Source: Roseomonas sp. OT10 (GTDB lineage Bacteria; Pseudomonadota; Alphaproteobacteria; Acetobacterales; Acetobacteraceae). From it: a stretch of 64,000 nt of DNA. How positions within the stretch are numbered: the stretch's first letter is position 1; every line of letters begins with the position of its first letter. Both the position numbers and the translations under genes were made by a program. Positions 15,986 through 24,818 of this stretch are shown in pieces. Under the pieces are notes generated by a model that saw only the letters and a list, made by a program, of their open reading frames with translations, made no database searches and was not told where the DNA came from. The stretch is from positions 186,001-250,000 of the forward strand of contig NZ_CP087720.1 in the NCBI RefSeq assembly GCF_020991085.1. Direction: 5' to 3'.

Positions 15986-18943
15986 TTGGTTCGACGACAG
16001 CTGCTGACCGACGCGGAGCGCCAGACCCTGCTCGGTATCCCGACCGACCCCGACGACCTGGCCCGGCACTTCACCCTGTCCCGGCCCGACCAAGAGCTGG
16101 TGGCCGGGCGGCGGGGCGACCCCAGCCGCCTCGGCTATGCCGTGCAACTCGCCCTGCTGCGACACCCCGGCACGACGCTGGCCAACCTCGGCCAGTCGGT
16201 CGACCCGCTGATGACCTGGCTGGCACGGCAGCTGGAGATCCCGGCAGCCGCCTTTGCCGACTATGCCCGGCGCCCCCAGACCATGACCGACCACGCCAGG
16301 CAGCTCGCCGCCATGCTCGGCCTGCGACCGGCGACCGCGGCCGACCTGCCCTTCATGGTCGAGGCCGCGACGGAGGCGGCGCGTGGCACGGAGGCCGGCG
16401 CGCCGATCGTGGCCGCCATCATCGCGGCGCTGCGCGGCGCGCGCATCATCCTGCCGGCCGCCGCGGTGATCGAGCGCGCCGCCATCGCAGGCCGTGCACG
16501 GGCCCGCCGGCTCGCGACCATCGGCATGCTGGCTGGCGTCCCGGACGCGCAGATGGCGGAACTCGAGCGGCTGCTCGTGCCGGACCCGGCGGTGGGCATG
16601 GCGCCGTTCGTCTGGCTCAAGGCCCTGCCGGCCGCCCCCAAGGCGGACCACGTCCGCGCCCTGCTCGACCGGCTGCATCGGGTCCGCGGGCTTGGCCTGC
16701 GGGACGAGGCCGCCGCGGCGGTACACGAGGCACGGCGACGGCAGTTCGTCCGCGAGGGCCAGGCCGCCGATGCCCACCAGCTCGCGCGCTACACGGCGCG
16801 CCGGCGCCGGGCCATCCTTGTCGCCACCCTCCTCGATCTCGAAATCCGCCTGACCGATGCGGTGCTGGACATGGCCGACCGGCTGATCGGCAGCCTGTTC
16901 GCCAGGGCCCGCAACACCGCCCGCCGCCATTACGCGGCCAGTGCCGGCGAGGTCGGCCGGCTGATGCGCCTGTTCCACGGCACCATCAACGCGCTGGCCG
17001 CGGCCCGGGAGAACGGCCTCGATGCCTTCGAGGCCGTGGATGAGTCGGTCGGCTGGACGAAGCTCCTGCATGTCCGCGGCGAGGTGGCGGCCCTGGCCGA
17101 TCTGGCCGACGAGGATCCGCTGCTGCGCGCCGCCGGGCGCTGGCGGACGCTGCGCAAGTTCGCCCCCGACCTGATCACGGCCCTGGAGTTCCGCGCCGCC
17201 CGCGCCGACGAGCCGGTGCTGGCCGCCCTGCGGCTGCTCGCCGACCTCGACCGCACCGGCCGACGCGAGATTCCCCCCAATGCGCCGATGCCGTTCCGCA
17301 AGGCATGGCGGCACCTCGTCGCCACCGGTGCGGCGCCCGACCGGCGGCTCTACGAGACGGCGGTGCTGGCGACGCTGCGCGATCGGCTGCGCTCGGGCGA
17401 TGTCTGGGTGGAGCGGTCTTCCGGCTACCGGCGCTTCGACAGCTACCTGCTGCCCACCGAGGCGGTGCCGAATGCCGCGGCGACGCTCGGACTGCCGGCC
17501 ACGGCCGACGAATGGCTGGCGACGCGGGGCGCCGACCTCGACCGCCGCCTGCGGCACTTCGCGCGCCGACTGAAACGCGGCGATCTGGAAGGTGTCGAGT
17601 TCCGCGACGGACGCCTGCACGTCACCCCGGTGCGGGCAGCCACGCCGCCCGAGGCGATGACCCTGGCCCGTGCGATCGAAGCCCTGATGCCGGCCGCACG
17701 GATCACCGAGGTGCTGCACGACGTCGCCCGCGCCACCGGCTTCGCTACGGCCTTCACCAACTTGCGGACCGGCGAGTGCTGCGCCGACGAGAGCGCCCTG
17801 CTCGCCGCCGTGCTGGCCGACGCCACCAACCTCGGCCTTGGCCGCATGGCGGCGGCCAGCCAGGGCATCACCCGCGACAGGCTGATCTGGACGGCCGACG
17901 CCTACATCCGGCCGGAAACCTACCGGGCAGCGCTCGCGCGTATCATCGACGCCCACCATGCGCTGCCGATCGCCGCCGCCTGGGGCAACGGCGCCACCTC
18001 GTCCTCCGACCGGCAGTTCTTCCGCTCCGCCAGGCGGGGCGACGCCACCGGGGAGATCAACGCCCGCTATGGCGCCGACCCCGGCCTCGGCTTCTATACC
18101 CACGTCTCCGACCAGCACGGGCCCTACAGCACCTGCATCATGTCGGCCACCAGCCACGAGGCCCCGTACGTGCTGGACGGGCTGCTGCACCACGGCACCG
18201 CGCTGCGGATCGGCACGCACTACGTCGATACCGGTGGCGCCTCGGACCATGTGTTCATCCTCTGCGCCATGCTGGGCATCCGGTTCTGCCCGCGGCTGCG
18301 CGACTTCGCCGACCGCAGGCTCGCCACCCTCGCGCCGACCTCGACCTACAAGGAACTCGCCCCGCTGCTGGGACGCCGGGTCAAGGCGGAAGTGATCCGC
18401 GGGCACTGGGACGAGGTCCTGCGCCTGGTCGCCTCGCTGCGCGCCGGCACCGTGCTGCCCTCCGCCATGCTGCGCAAGCTCGCCGCCTACCGGCGGCAGA
18501 ACCAACTCGACCTGGCGTTGCAGGAACTCGGCCGCGTCGAGCGCACCCTGTTCATGCTCGACTGGCTGGAATCCCCCTCGCTCCGCCAGCGCTGCCAGGC
18601 CGGGCTGAACAAGAGCGAGCAGCGCCATGCGCTCGCCCAGGCAGTGTTCACCTTCAAGCAGGGCCGCGTCGCCGACCGCAACCATGAGGCACAGCCGTAC
18701 CGCGCCTCCGGGCTGAACCTCGTGATCGCCGCCATCGTGTACTGGAACTCCACCTACATCGCCGATGCCGTCGCGCACCTGCGCGCCCAGGGCCAAGCCG
18801 TGCCGGACGAGTTGCTCGCCCACACCTCGCCCCTGACCTGGGAGCACATCGGCTTCTCCGGCGACTTCCTCTGGGACCGTGCCGCCGCCACCGCAGGGCG
18901 GCGGCGCCCTCTCAATCCAGATCGCGGCAGGACAGCCGCCTGA
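15986..18943 (+). CDS. tnpA: Tn3-family transposase TnpA
   Basis: A 985-residue transposase, normal for Tn3. The C-terminal DDE domain is recognisable by SSSDRQFFRS, the GFYTHVSDQHGPY block (about residues 690-715), DTGGASDHVF and the final LGRVERTLFMLDWLESPSLR region. The start is TTG at 15986, preceded by a purine-rich GGGGGACGG. It ends 17 bp before the right inverted repeat. A second, broken copy of its 3' part lies at 51093-52124. Confidence 0.95.
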   Translation: MVRRQLLTDAERQTLLGIPTDPDDLARHFTLSRPDQELVAGRRGDPSRLGYAVQLALLRHPGTTLANLGQSVDPLMTWLARQLEIPAAAFADYARRPQTMTDHARQLAAMLGLRPATAADLPFMVEAATEAARGTEAGAPIVAAIIAALRGARIILPAAAVIERAAIAGRARARRLATIGMLAGVPDAQMAELERLLVPDPAVGMAPFVWLKALPAAPKADHVRALLDRLHRVRGLGLRDEAAAAVHEARRRQFVREGQAADAHQLARYTARRRRAILVATLLDLEIRLTDAVLDMADRLIGSLFARARNTARRHYAASAGEVGRLMRLFHGTINALAAARENGLDAFEAVDESVGWTKLLHVRGEVAALADLADEDPLLRAAGRWRTLRKFAPDLITALEFRAARADEPVLAALRLLADLDRTGRREIPPNAPMPFRKAWRHLVATGAAPDRRLYETAVLATLRDRLRSGDVWVERSSGYRRFDSYLLPTEAVPNAAATLGLPATADEWLATRGADLDRRLRHFARRLKRGDLEGVEFRDGRLHVTPVRAATPPEAMTLARAIEALMPAARITEVLHDVARATGFATAFTNLRTGECCADESALLAAVLADATNLGLGRMAAASQGITRDRLIWTADAYIRPETYRAALARIIDAHHALPIAAAWGNGATSSSDRQFFRSARRGDATGEINARYGADPGLGFYTHVSDQHGPYSTCIMSATSHEAPYVLDGLLHHGTALRIGTHYVDTGGASDHVFILCAMLGIRFCPRLRDFADRRLATLAPTSTYKELAPLLGRRVKAEVIRGHWDEVLRLVASLRAGTVLPSAMLRKLAAYRRQNQLDLALQELGRVERTLFMLDWLESPSLRQRCQAGLNKSEQRHALAQAVFTFKQGRVADRNHEAQPYRASGLNLVIAAIVYWNSTYIADAVAHLRAQGQAVPDELLAHTSPLTWEHIGFSGDFLWDRAAATAGRRRPLNPDRGRTAA

Positions 18944-18959
18944 TCCACGTTCACGCCCC

Positions 18960-18999
18960 GTTCGCTCTTCGCGTTGTCCGTCTGACAACCGACGCTATG
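18960..18999. repeat. Tn3-family terminal repeat, right
   Basis: The reverse complement starts CATAGCGTCGGTTGTCAGAC and matches 51037-51076 in 39 of 40 positions, differing only in one G/T. Confidence 0.85.
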
Positions 19000-19038
19000 C
19001 ACTCATGTAGGGGCCGCGCCGTCCTCCCCCGCCGCGGG

Positions 19039-20220
19039 TCAGGCCCGGCGGCGCTCCGGGCCGGCACCCCGGACCAGGCGGTCGAGGGGCAGGTCGGGCG
19101 GCGTGGTGCGCCAGCGGGCGCGCTCGGCGTCCGTCGGCTCCCGCACCGCGTCGCGCCAGCGCATCGTGCCGCCGTGCCAGCAGACCCAGTACGCCGCCTC
19201 GTCGCCCGCGAGGTAGCGCGCGGCCTCGCGGGGGCCGAGGAGGTGCACGCCGCCCTCGCGCAGGCGCCGCACGGCGGTCCTGAGCCAAGCCGAACGCCAG
19301 AGGTCCTCCGCGTCCGGCTCGACGGCGAGGCCACAGAGGTCCGCGTAGCGGTCCTCCGGCCAGCCGTCGGGCTCGCGCGTCGAGGTGCAGCCGTAGATCG
19401 AGGCCGAGTAGCCGCTGCCCCAGCGCGAGGGGAGGAAGTCCACGGCAGCGCAGGGCGCCTCGGCGTAGCGGACGCCGTCGGCGAGGAGGTCCTCGGAGTT
19501 CGCGAGCCGCTCCATCTCGGGGAAGCGCGGCATCAGGCCGGGGTCGGCGCGGACGATGCGCTCGCGCACGCGGTCGAGGAGGGCGGGGTCGGGAAGGCGG
19601 TCGGCCCGCATGAGGTCGAGGAGGTCGAAGGCGACCGCGTTCGCCTCGCCCGCGGGCGAGACGGCGGAGACGCCCGAGCCAAAGGCGTGAGCAGCCCAGC
19701 CCTCCAGTTCCGCCGCCAGCGCCGCGTAGGGGGCGCGGTAGCGCGGCCGGCCGTGGTCGGGGTCGAGGCCCATCGCCGCGCAGGCTTCGCGGTAGGCGGG
19801 GTGGTCCCAGCCGTAGCCCGTCCCCGAGAGGGCAAGGGCGCGGGAGAGGAGGGGATGCGCCTCGTCCAGGTCGGCGGGCGCGGTGCCGGGGGTGAGCGGC
19901 TGAAGGGCGAGGATCGGCTTGACCCTGTAGGGCACCACCTTCGCCGCGACCGCCTGCCGCACGGCGCCGTCACGGACCTCGAAGACGACGGTGGGACCAC
20001 CGACCGCGAGGAAGGAGCGCGCCATGTCGGCCGCCGCCCCGTGCTGCTGCGGGAGGGAGGCGACGACCTCCCAGGCGGTCACGAGGCGGTCGCGCCCGCT
20101 GTCGGGACCGTGCCGCTCGACACGCCAGCCCTCCCCCTCGCGCACCGCGACGTGCCGCGCTGCCAGCGGCACGAAGCGCCGCACCTCACCTTCGCTCGTC
20201 CGGTCCACCCTCACCGTCAC
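19039..20220 (-). CDS. Unrecognised protein, 393 residues
   Basis: I do not recognise this protein. It is soluble-looking, without a signal peptide or membrane helices. Distinct stretches are ALQPLTPGTAPADLDEAHPL (about residues 105-124), SRWGSGYSASIYGCTSTREP (about 268-287) and a Trp/Tyr-rich YWVCWHGGTMRWRD near the C-terminus. Starts are GTG codons at 20220 or 20214 after a GGAGG. Codon use is like a real high-GC gene, with the other frames rich in Arg and Pro. It is the last of a set of minus-strand genes beginning at 26060 and lies next to the Tn3 right end, which bounds the cargo block. Confidence 0.6.
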   Translation of the reverse strand: MTVRVDRTSEGEVRRFVPLAARHVAVREGEGWRVERHGPDSGRDRLVTAWEVVASLPQQHGAAADMARSFLAVGGPTVVFEVRDGAVRQAVAAKVVPYRVKPILALQPLTPGTAPADLDEAHPLLSRALALSGTGYGWDHPAYREACAAMGLDPDHGRPRYRAPYAALAAELEGWAAHAFGSGVSAVSPAGEANAVAFDLLDLMRADRLPDPALLDRVRERIVRADPGLMPRFPEMERLANSEDLLADGVRYAEAPCAAVDFLPSRWGSGYSASIYGCTSTREPDGWPEDRYADLCGLAVEPDAEDLWRSAWLRTAVRRLREGGVHLLGPREAARYLAGDEAAYWVCWHGGTMRWRDAVREPTDAERARWRTTPPDLPLDRLVRGAGPERRRA

Positions 20221-20495
20221 GCCTCCAGAACAGGAAGGAACATGGACACCGGGCGGAGGACGTCATGCAAGAGCCCTGCGCACCGTGCCGTGGCGGTGAT
20301 GAAGCGTGTCTGACCCTCCTAGGGCCGACGATGTGGGGATTTCGTGCCACCCTTCTGTGGCGCGCAGGTGCTTGATCTTCCTCATGCGCGGGATCTGCGC
20401 GGAAGGGTTCCCTTTCCTGCTGCAAGCGTCGGTCGACCAGCTTCATAGAACAAGCGCGGTCGGTCCTCAGCTTGGCGGTCAGAAACGGCAGATTA

Positions 20496-20909
20496 CTATT
20501 CGTCTGCCCCAGTTTTGGCCTGAGGATGAATGCGAGAGCGATAGTGCGCGTCGGTCAAGACCAGCGTGCACCTCGTTGGTAACGCAAATCGCTCCATGAG
20601 CTTGTTTGTCCAGTCGTCTTGCAGCAGCGTGGGATCGAGGAGCAGGAGGTAGCGGTCATCCTCTGCGCGCCAGTTCACCCGCCCGCGGGGGTAGGTGCCG
20701 TAGTCTCTCGAAAGCCCCCTGCCGAGGCTCGGCCAGACGTCGACGTGACCTTCCTCAACCGTTCGGAAGCCGCCGATGTCAGGTATGTCGGAGGCGGGAC
20801 GGGAGAGGTCGCGGATCTCCCAGTTGCCGAGCGTATTTGGCACGACCCAGAAGATGCCGAGCCGCGGCATGGGCGTGAACGTTGCTGGACAAGGGATGAT
20901 CCTCGCCAT
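20496..20909 (-). CDS. Unrecognised protein, 137 residues
   Basis: The ATG at 20909 overlaps the stop of the upstream gene (TGATG), so the two are translationally coupled. The sequence starts MARIIPCPATFTPMPRLGIFWVV and has an acidic and aromatic middle (RAEDDRYLLLLDPTLLQDDW). No motif that I can name. The frame is open further upstream to 21026 but that would overlap the previous gene. Its function is unknown. Confidence 0.55.
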   Translation of the reverse strand: MARIIPCPATFTPMPRLGIFWVVPNTLGNWEIRDLSRPASDIPDIGGFRTVEEGHVDVWPSLGRGLSRDYGTYPRGRVNWRAEDDRYLLLLDPTLLQDDWTNKLMERFALPTRCTLVLTDAHYRSRIHPQAKTGADE

Positions 20910-21268
20910 CAGGACACCTGGAAGTAGGTGCGGCTGCCGATGGGCTCGCCGTCCTTCTCGAAACGGCCGGACGTCCACTTTTCCGGGCGCTCCATGAACA
21001 CCTCCCATACGATGAGGCCGAAGCACCGTGCCGCGATCTGCTCATTGCAGCGCGCCGCCTTTTCGTAGATCGCCTGGTAGGGTGTTCCGCGCCAGTCGGA
21101 GCCGGGCATCCAGCCCGCGGTCTGGATCCGGGTTCCACTGATCTCCGCGTTGAGTGCAGCTTTGACGGCCGTCACCTCGGTCGGCGTCATCAGCGACGTC
21201 ATCCGGCGGTACTCGACCTCGTAGGGTACCTTCGTGATGCGCTTCCCGCTCATCATGTCGACCAACAT
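20909..21268 (-). CDS. Unrecognised protein, 119 residues
   Basis: ATG at 21268 has GGGAGAG 7-8 bp upstream. The protein starts MLVDMMSGKRITKVPYEVEY and contains CNEQIAARCFGLIVWEVFME. Cys residues at two positions do not make a clear zinc site. It is coupled to the 137-residue gene downstream. The larger open frame to 21526 is discarded because its N-terminal half is Arg/Pro-rich noise. Confidence 0.5.
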   Translation of the reverse strand: MLVDMMSGKRITKVPYEVEYRRMTSLMTPTEVTAVKAALNAEISGTRIQTAGWMPGSDWRGTPYQAIYEKAARCNEQIAARCFGLIVWEVFMERPEKWTSGRFEKDGEPIGSRTYFQVS

Positions 21269-21360
21269 GCAGCTCTCCCAAGGACGCCTGTCGATGACGG
21301 GGTTGACGGTGGGCAGCCTGGCCGTTCGAAGATCGCCGGCGTGCCCACGCGCCGGGGACG

Positions 21361-21885
21361 TCAGTAGCGGACCGAGATCTCGATCGAGCTCTCGGGCACG
21401 CCGAGGCCGAGCGCGAGGCCGGCCTTGGCCTCGGGGATGGTGAGCGGACCCGGGCCATCCTGGTCCTCGTCCTGCGCCGTGCCTGCCGAGGGCGCGGCGA
21501 GCCGGCGCTCCGGCATCGGATGCCAATCCAGGGTGGCGGGGTCCGTGATGCCGAAGTCCTCGAGGGAGCCATAGCGCACGGGGTTACGCAGCCCCGGCCA
21601 GGCATTCGGAACATCTATTAGTGTGTATTCCGAGAACATCACGAGATACCTTCCCGGCCGACCCTCGGGCGAAGGCTCGACGCCGCTGATCCGGCCGACC
21701 ATGAAGGCGTGATGGTGTTCGCGATCGGCGCCGCCCCAATGCCCGTTGTGTCGGTTCTGGACGCAGACACAGTATGCGAGGGGCTCGACGTTCTCCGGCT
21801 TCAGGCGCCATGCCTGCGTGCCGCCGTCAGCAAGCAGCCGGGCGGTTCCTCTTGCGGTCAGGACGACGAGGCAGGGGGTGGTCAT
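21361..21885 (-). CDS. Unrecognised protein, 174 residues
   Basis: Starts MTTPCLVVLTARGTARLLAD. A His-rich stretch VQNRHNGHWGGADREHHHAF (about residues 42-61) could bind metal. The C-terminus has LTIPEAKAGLALGLGVPESS, which looks like a small helix-turn-helix or a phage/plasmid accessory motif. ATG at 21885 follows an AGGATG sequence. No family can be named. It may be in one transcript with the genes on either side. Confidence 0.5.
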   Translation of the reverse strand: MTTPCLVVLTARGTARLLADGGTQAWRLKPENVEPLAYCVCVQNRHNGHWGGADREHHHAFMVGRISGVEPSPEGRPGRYLVMFSEYTLIDVPNAWPGLRNPVRYGSLEDFGITDPATLDWHPMPERRLAAPSAGTAQDEDQDGPGPLTIPEAKAGLALGLGVPESSIEISVRY

Positions 21886-22043
21886 GGGGACATCCTATCC
21901 CGGAGTTCGTAAGAGCATACGCCATAGTTCTCTGGGAAAATGCAACGAATATTCGAGGAAAACTTTTCGACCGAGAGATGCCCTCCCTGATGACCCCGCA
22001 ACGGCGCGCCACCCTCTGGGGCCGCTCACTACGATAGCGCTGC

Positions 22044-22829
22044 TCAAGCCGGCCCTATCGTCGGTGTCTGCCTGTGGTGGAGAACATGCTTTCGCCAAGC
22101 GCCCCGTCCCCGGCCCCGTGACATGAGGAGGAGCTCGGCATCCATCCGGGAGAGCGAGACCTCGCCGGCGATGCGATCAACGGCGGAACAGAACCGCTCA
22201 TAGCGGTCCGGGCCGTTCTCATCACTGACCTGGAATGCCGAGCGGAGGCCTACCTGGCGCGTCTTCTTCGACCTCTTCCAGGTGTAGGTCGCGTTCATCA
22301 GCACGGTATTCGGGTCGCCGGTCAGAACGTTAAGCGAGCAGCCGGTCCACTGGTCCATGATATAGCCGACGTCGTGCACATCCTTCCCGCGAAGGAAGAA
22401 GACGAGCTTTGTGAAGTAGGCAGGTCCCATGCCGGGCAAGACCTTCCTCAACCGCAACGCGTGGAAGCGCGAGTACGCATCGGCACGGCCGAGGTCTTCG
22501 AACCGCACCTCCTCTGCCGCCCGCCGCCACACCGCGCCCGCGCCCGCGCCAAAGAGGGCCTTGCCATGGCTGACACGCATGCCGCCCCACGCCAGAATCA
22601 CGGCGCAGAGCGTCATCGTGTCCTGGCTGGCATCGGCAACCAAGCTGAACAGGTCCTCCCGGTTCGGCTCCGACCGATGCCGCTCTATGCCAGGCAGTCC
22701 ATCTCTTTCACCAAGCCCGAGGCTGGTTACCCATTCCAGGCCGGTGCGGGTGCCACGTTCCTCGGCAGCCCGGTCGTACGCCCTACGAGCCTTGCGGAGC
22801 GCATCGAGGTGTCTCGGCTCCAAGTCCAT
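22044..22829 (-). CDS. OGG-fold DNA glycosylase-like protein
   Basis: A 261-residue protein resembling the 8-oxoguanine DNA glycosylase (OGG) fold. A helix-hairpin-helix-like LPGMGPAYFTKLVFFLRG (about residues 136-153) is followed by YIMDQWTG, whose Asp sits where the HhH-GPD catalytic Asp would be. The family cuts oxidised or modified bases from DNA. ATG at 22829 has GGGAGGAT upstream; the open frame to 23120 is discarded. In a defence island such proteins may act on modified phage DNA, but that is inference. It follows the 361-residue gene by 122 bp. Confidence 0.65.
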   Translation of the reverse strand: MDLEPRHLDALRKARRAYDRAAEERGTRTGLEWVTSLGLGERDGLPGIERHRSEPNREDLFSLVADASQDTMTLCAVILAWGGMRVSHGKALFGAGAGAVWRRAAEEVRFEDLGRADAYSRFHALRLRKVLPGMGPAYFTKLVFFLRGKDVHDVGYIMDQWTGCSLNVLTGDPNTVLMNATYTWKRSKKTRQVGLRSAFQVSDENGPDRYERFCSAVDRIAGEVSLSRMDAELLLMSRGRGRGAWRKHVLHHRQTPTIGPA

Positions 22830-22951
22830 CAAGATCCTCCCTACGCTCCCAGGACGGAGCCCACAGTCTCCATGCAAAAGGCCGGACGCGCTCCGCAGGC
22901 AACCTGCACGGCCTTCAGTCGATCGAGCTGTCCGGCCCCGCGGGCTTCCCC

Positions 22952-24037
22952 TCAGCGTCGGAAACCAAACCAATCCTCCACGAACTCCAAAGGTGCATCG
23001 GCGAAGGCTTTCCTGCACGCCAGGGCGAGGGCCTTGCTGGCGCTGCAAGCCTGGCGTAACGCCGAGCGGGCAAGTGCCCCGCCGACGTAGTCGTCGACGC
23101 AGTCGATGTCGCTCGTCCACGTCGACCAGTAGATGGGAGCGCGATAGCTGCCCCAGCCAGCGCTACGTAGCAGCGCGACCTCATCGTCCCAGCGCATGAC
23201 GAGCGCTCCCGGTATCACGTCGAATCTGTAGAGAGTTCCCTTTACCCCTACCTTGAAGGATTGGATCGCGTCGGGGTGGGCCAGGACCTCGTCGCACACT
23301 CCGATCGACCAGAGGTCGCGACAGTCTCCGACATTGATACCGACGAGCCTCATGGCCTCCATGATTCGGGCGCGATACTTGATGGGACGAGAGTTGCCTG
23401 CTCCCTTGACCTGCTCCGCATCCATGTCGGGAAGCGAAACCTGCAAGACGGCTGCGCTTTCGCCATCGGCCGTTTCCAGCACGTGGAAGGCGCTCTCCCC
23501 TTTCCGGAGCAGCTGCGCGTAGTCTGAGGCGAAGTCGGGATTCGCAAGGCAGTTTCTGAGGGCGTGGCCCGCGCGCTTCAGGTCCTTCTCCGTCGTGAGC
23601 CGGACGACCCTTCCCCCGAGGCGGTGCGACAACGCGATGCTCGCGGGCTCGGCGCGTTGCTTGACCTCGCTGTTTCGGTTGATGTGATTCTTCCGGACCG
23701 ACTGGAACTGCTTGCACAGCCCGTGCAGGTCGTCGAAGCCCACTAGATCCTCCTTCAAGGCCCGCAGGGTCTTTCTCGCGATGTCCGTCGCCTGCTGGCC
23801 ATGATGGTTCTTCTTGCTGCCCATCCAGCTCAGCGTCTTGATGACGTAGTCCACGACCTCCAGGGTCGTGCCTGTCATCCGCATCCTTTCCGATTCCTTG
23901 CCGGTCACCCGGCCAGGCTCGTCGAGGACCCACTTGGCGGTGATCGCCGCGAATGCTGGCCGGATGTCCGTGCCGAGCCGGGCTGCGCGGGACGCGACGT
24001 TGCGGCTGATGCGGTCGATTGCGGGAGCAGTGCTCAT
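22952..24037 (-). CDS. Unrecognised protein with PcfJ-like region
   Basis: 361 residues with a good start (GAGGAG 8 bp before ATG 24037). The middle stretch RAGHALRNCLANPDFASDYA (about residues 157-176), then GESAFHVLET, is reminiscent of the PcfJ-like region of some mobile-element proteins, in which a conserved Cys follows a helix; this is a weak resemblance. The N-terminal half is helical and basic. No membrane segments. It probably shares a transcript with the OGG-like gene downstream. Confidence 0.5.
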   Translation of the reverse strand: MSTAPAIDRISRNVASRAARLGTDIRPAFAAITAKWVLDEPGRVTGKESERMRMTGTTLEVVDYVIKTLSWMGSKKNHHGQQATDIARKTLRALKEDLVGFDDLHGLCKQFQSVRKNHINRNSEVKQRAEPASIALSHRLGGRVVRLTTEKDLKRAGHALRNCLANPDFASDYAQLLRKGESAFHVLETADGESAAVLQVSLPDMDAEQVKGAGNSRPIKYRARIMEAMRLVGINVGDCRDLWSIGVCDEVLAHPDAIQSFKVGVKGTLYRFDVIPGALVMRWDDEVALLRSAGWGSYRAPIYWSTWTSDIDCVDDYVGGALARSALRQACSASKALALACRKAFADAPLEFVEDWFGFRR

Positions 24038-24166
24038 GCTGGTTTCTCCTCACGTGTTGATATCGTAACGATTAGTGCTAAACCTCGGGCGCTTCTGGGC
24101 CCTGTCGGATCATAAAGTCTGTTTAAGAGGCTTTATGGGGTGGAGCCGGCCGCCCCAAGCTGCGGC

Positions 24167-24694
24167 CTACTGGGGAAGAGCCTCGATAAACTTGGCCAAG
24201 CGCTCCGCCTCGCGAGACGTGAGGTCGGCCGGCAGCTCGATGCTAATCCTCAGGCCTGGGCGCAGGTTGAACACGTGCTCAACCAGGGCACCGTCGTCGC
24301 CCTCGGCGGCCTCGTCCTCCACAACCTCGTCCTCGTCCACCTTGTGGATCTCTTTCGTGGACCCGCTTGCGGCGGCACCTACGTCCCGAATGCTGTAGTC
24401 CCAGACGATACGGGTCTTCGCTCCCCGGCGGCCCACCACGAACCTCCCGAATCCTGCGTTCGCTAGGTCTTGCAGCAGGCCCACTGCCGCTTCGTGCCCC
24501 AGCTGCCCGTGCCGGCGAACCGTGTCGACCGATGTCTCCCGGCTGTCCTTCTGCCGGCCCGCTGCCCAGGTGAAGAAGGGGTGATTGTCGGGATCGCGGT
24601 AGAGGGACTGAAGCGCCTTGGCCTTGGCTTGCGAGATCTCTTCGGACACGGGACCAACGTCCTTTGATGTGGTGGCACGGTCCTTATAGGCCAA
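24167..24694 (-). CDS. Unrecognised protein with wHTH-like N-terminus
   Basis: 175 residues, or 160 if the GTG at 24649 with an upstream AAAGGA is used instead of the TTG at 24694. The N-terminal half has a helix-rich segment (DTVRRHGQLGHEAAVGLLQDLANAGFGRFVVGRR) that looks like a small winged helix. A strongly acidic stretch KVDEDEVVEDEAAEGDD lies at about residues 118-134. It is preceded by a palindrome at 24696-24718 that may be its operator. A regulatory role is plausible but unproven. Confidence 0.5.
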   Translation of the reverse strand: MAYKDRATTSKDVGPVSEEISQAKAKALQSLYRDPDNHPFFTWAAGRQKDSRETSVDTVRRHGQLGHEAAVGLLQDLANAGFGRFVVGRRGAKTRIVWDYSIRDVGAAASGSTKEIHKVDEDEVVEDEAAEGDDGALVEHVFNLRPGLRISIELPADLTSREAERLAKFIEALPQ

Positions 24695-24695
24695 A

Positions 24696-24718
24696 TTTAG
24701 GCTTTTAACCAGCCTAAA
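24696..24718. promoter_or_regulatory. Palindromic operator-like site
   Basis: TTTAGGCT at 24696-24703 and AGCCTAAA at 24711-24718 form a perfect 8-bp inverted repeat with a 7-bp spacer, directly upstream of the 175-residue gene in an AT-rich pocket. This is the size of a dimeric repressor site. Confidence 0.45.
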
Positions 24719-24818
24719 AGAGAGAAATAGACGACGAAAATACAGTCAAAGAGCGCGTTGACCTATCGCTTGCATGCCCCCGAACCTCTAGCGCTGCCAG
24801 ATGGCGCTTGGGATCGGC

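Larger units (their letters stand above)
15213..18999 (+). mobile_element. Tn3-family transposon
   Basis: A 3.8-kb element with about 40-bp inverted repeats, a serine resolvase on the minus strand and a full-length tnpA on the plus strand. It carries no passenger gene. The flanks (left ...GAGGC, right CACTC...) do not form a direct repeat, so the DNA on one side has probably been exchanged since insertion. A remnant with the same right end lies at 51037, inverted. Confidence 0.9.

Noticed and set aside
15953-18988. 1011-codon minus-strand ORF opposite tnpA
   Set aside because: It mirrors the tnpA coding strand. The translation is His/Gly/Gln-rich shadow sequence with no family features.
15213-18999. 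Target duplication of the Tn3-family element
   Set aside because: I compared 5-6 bases on each side of the CATAG ends; they do not match in any reasonable register.
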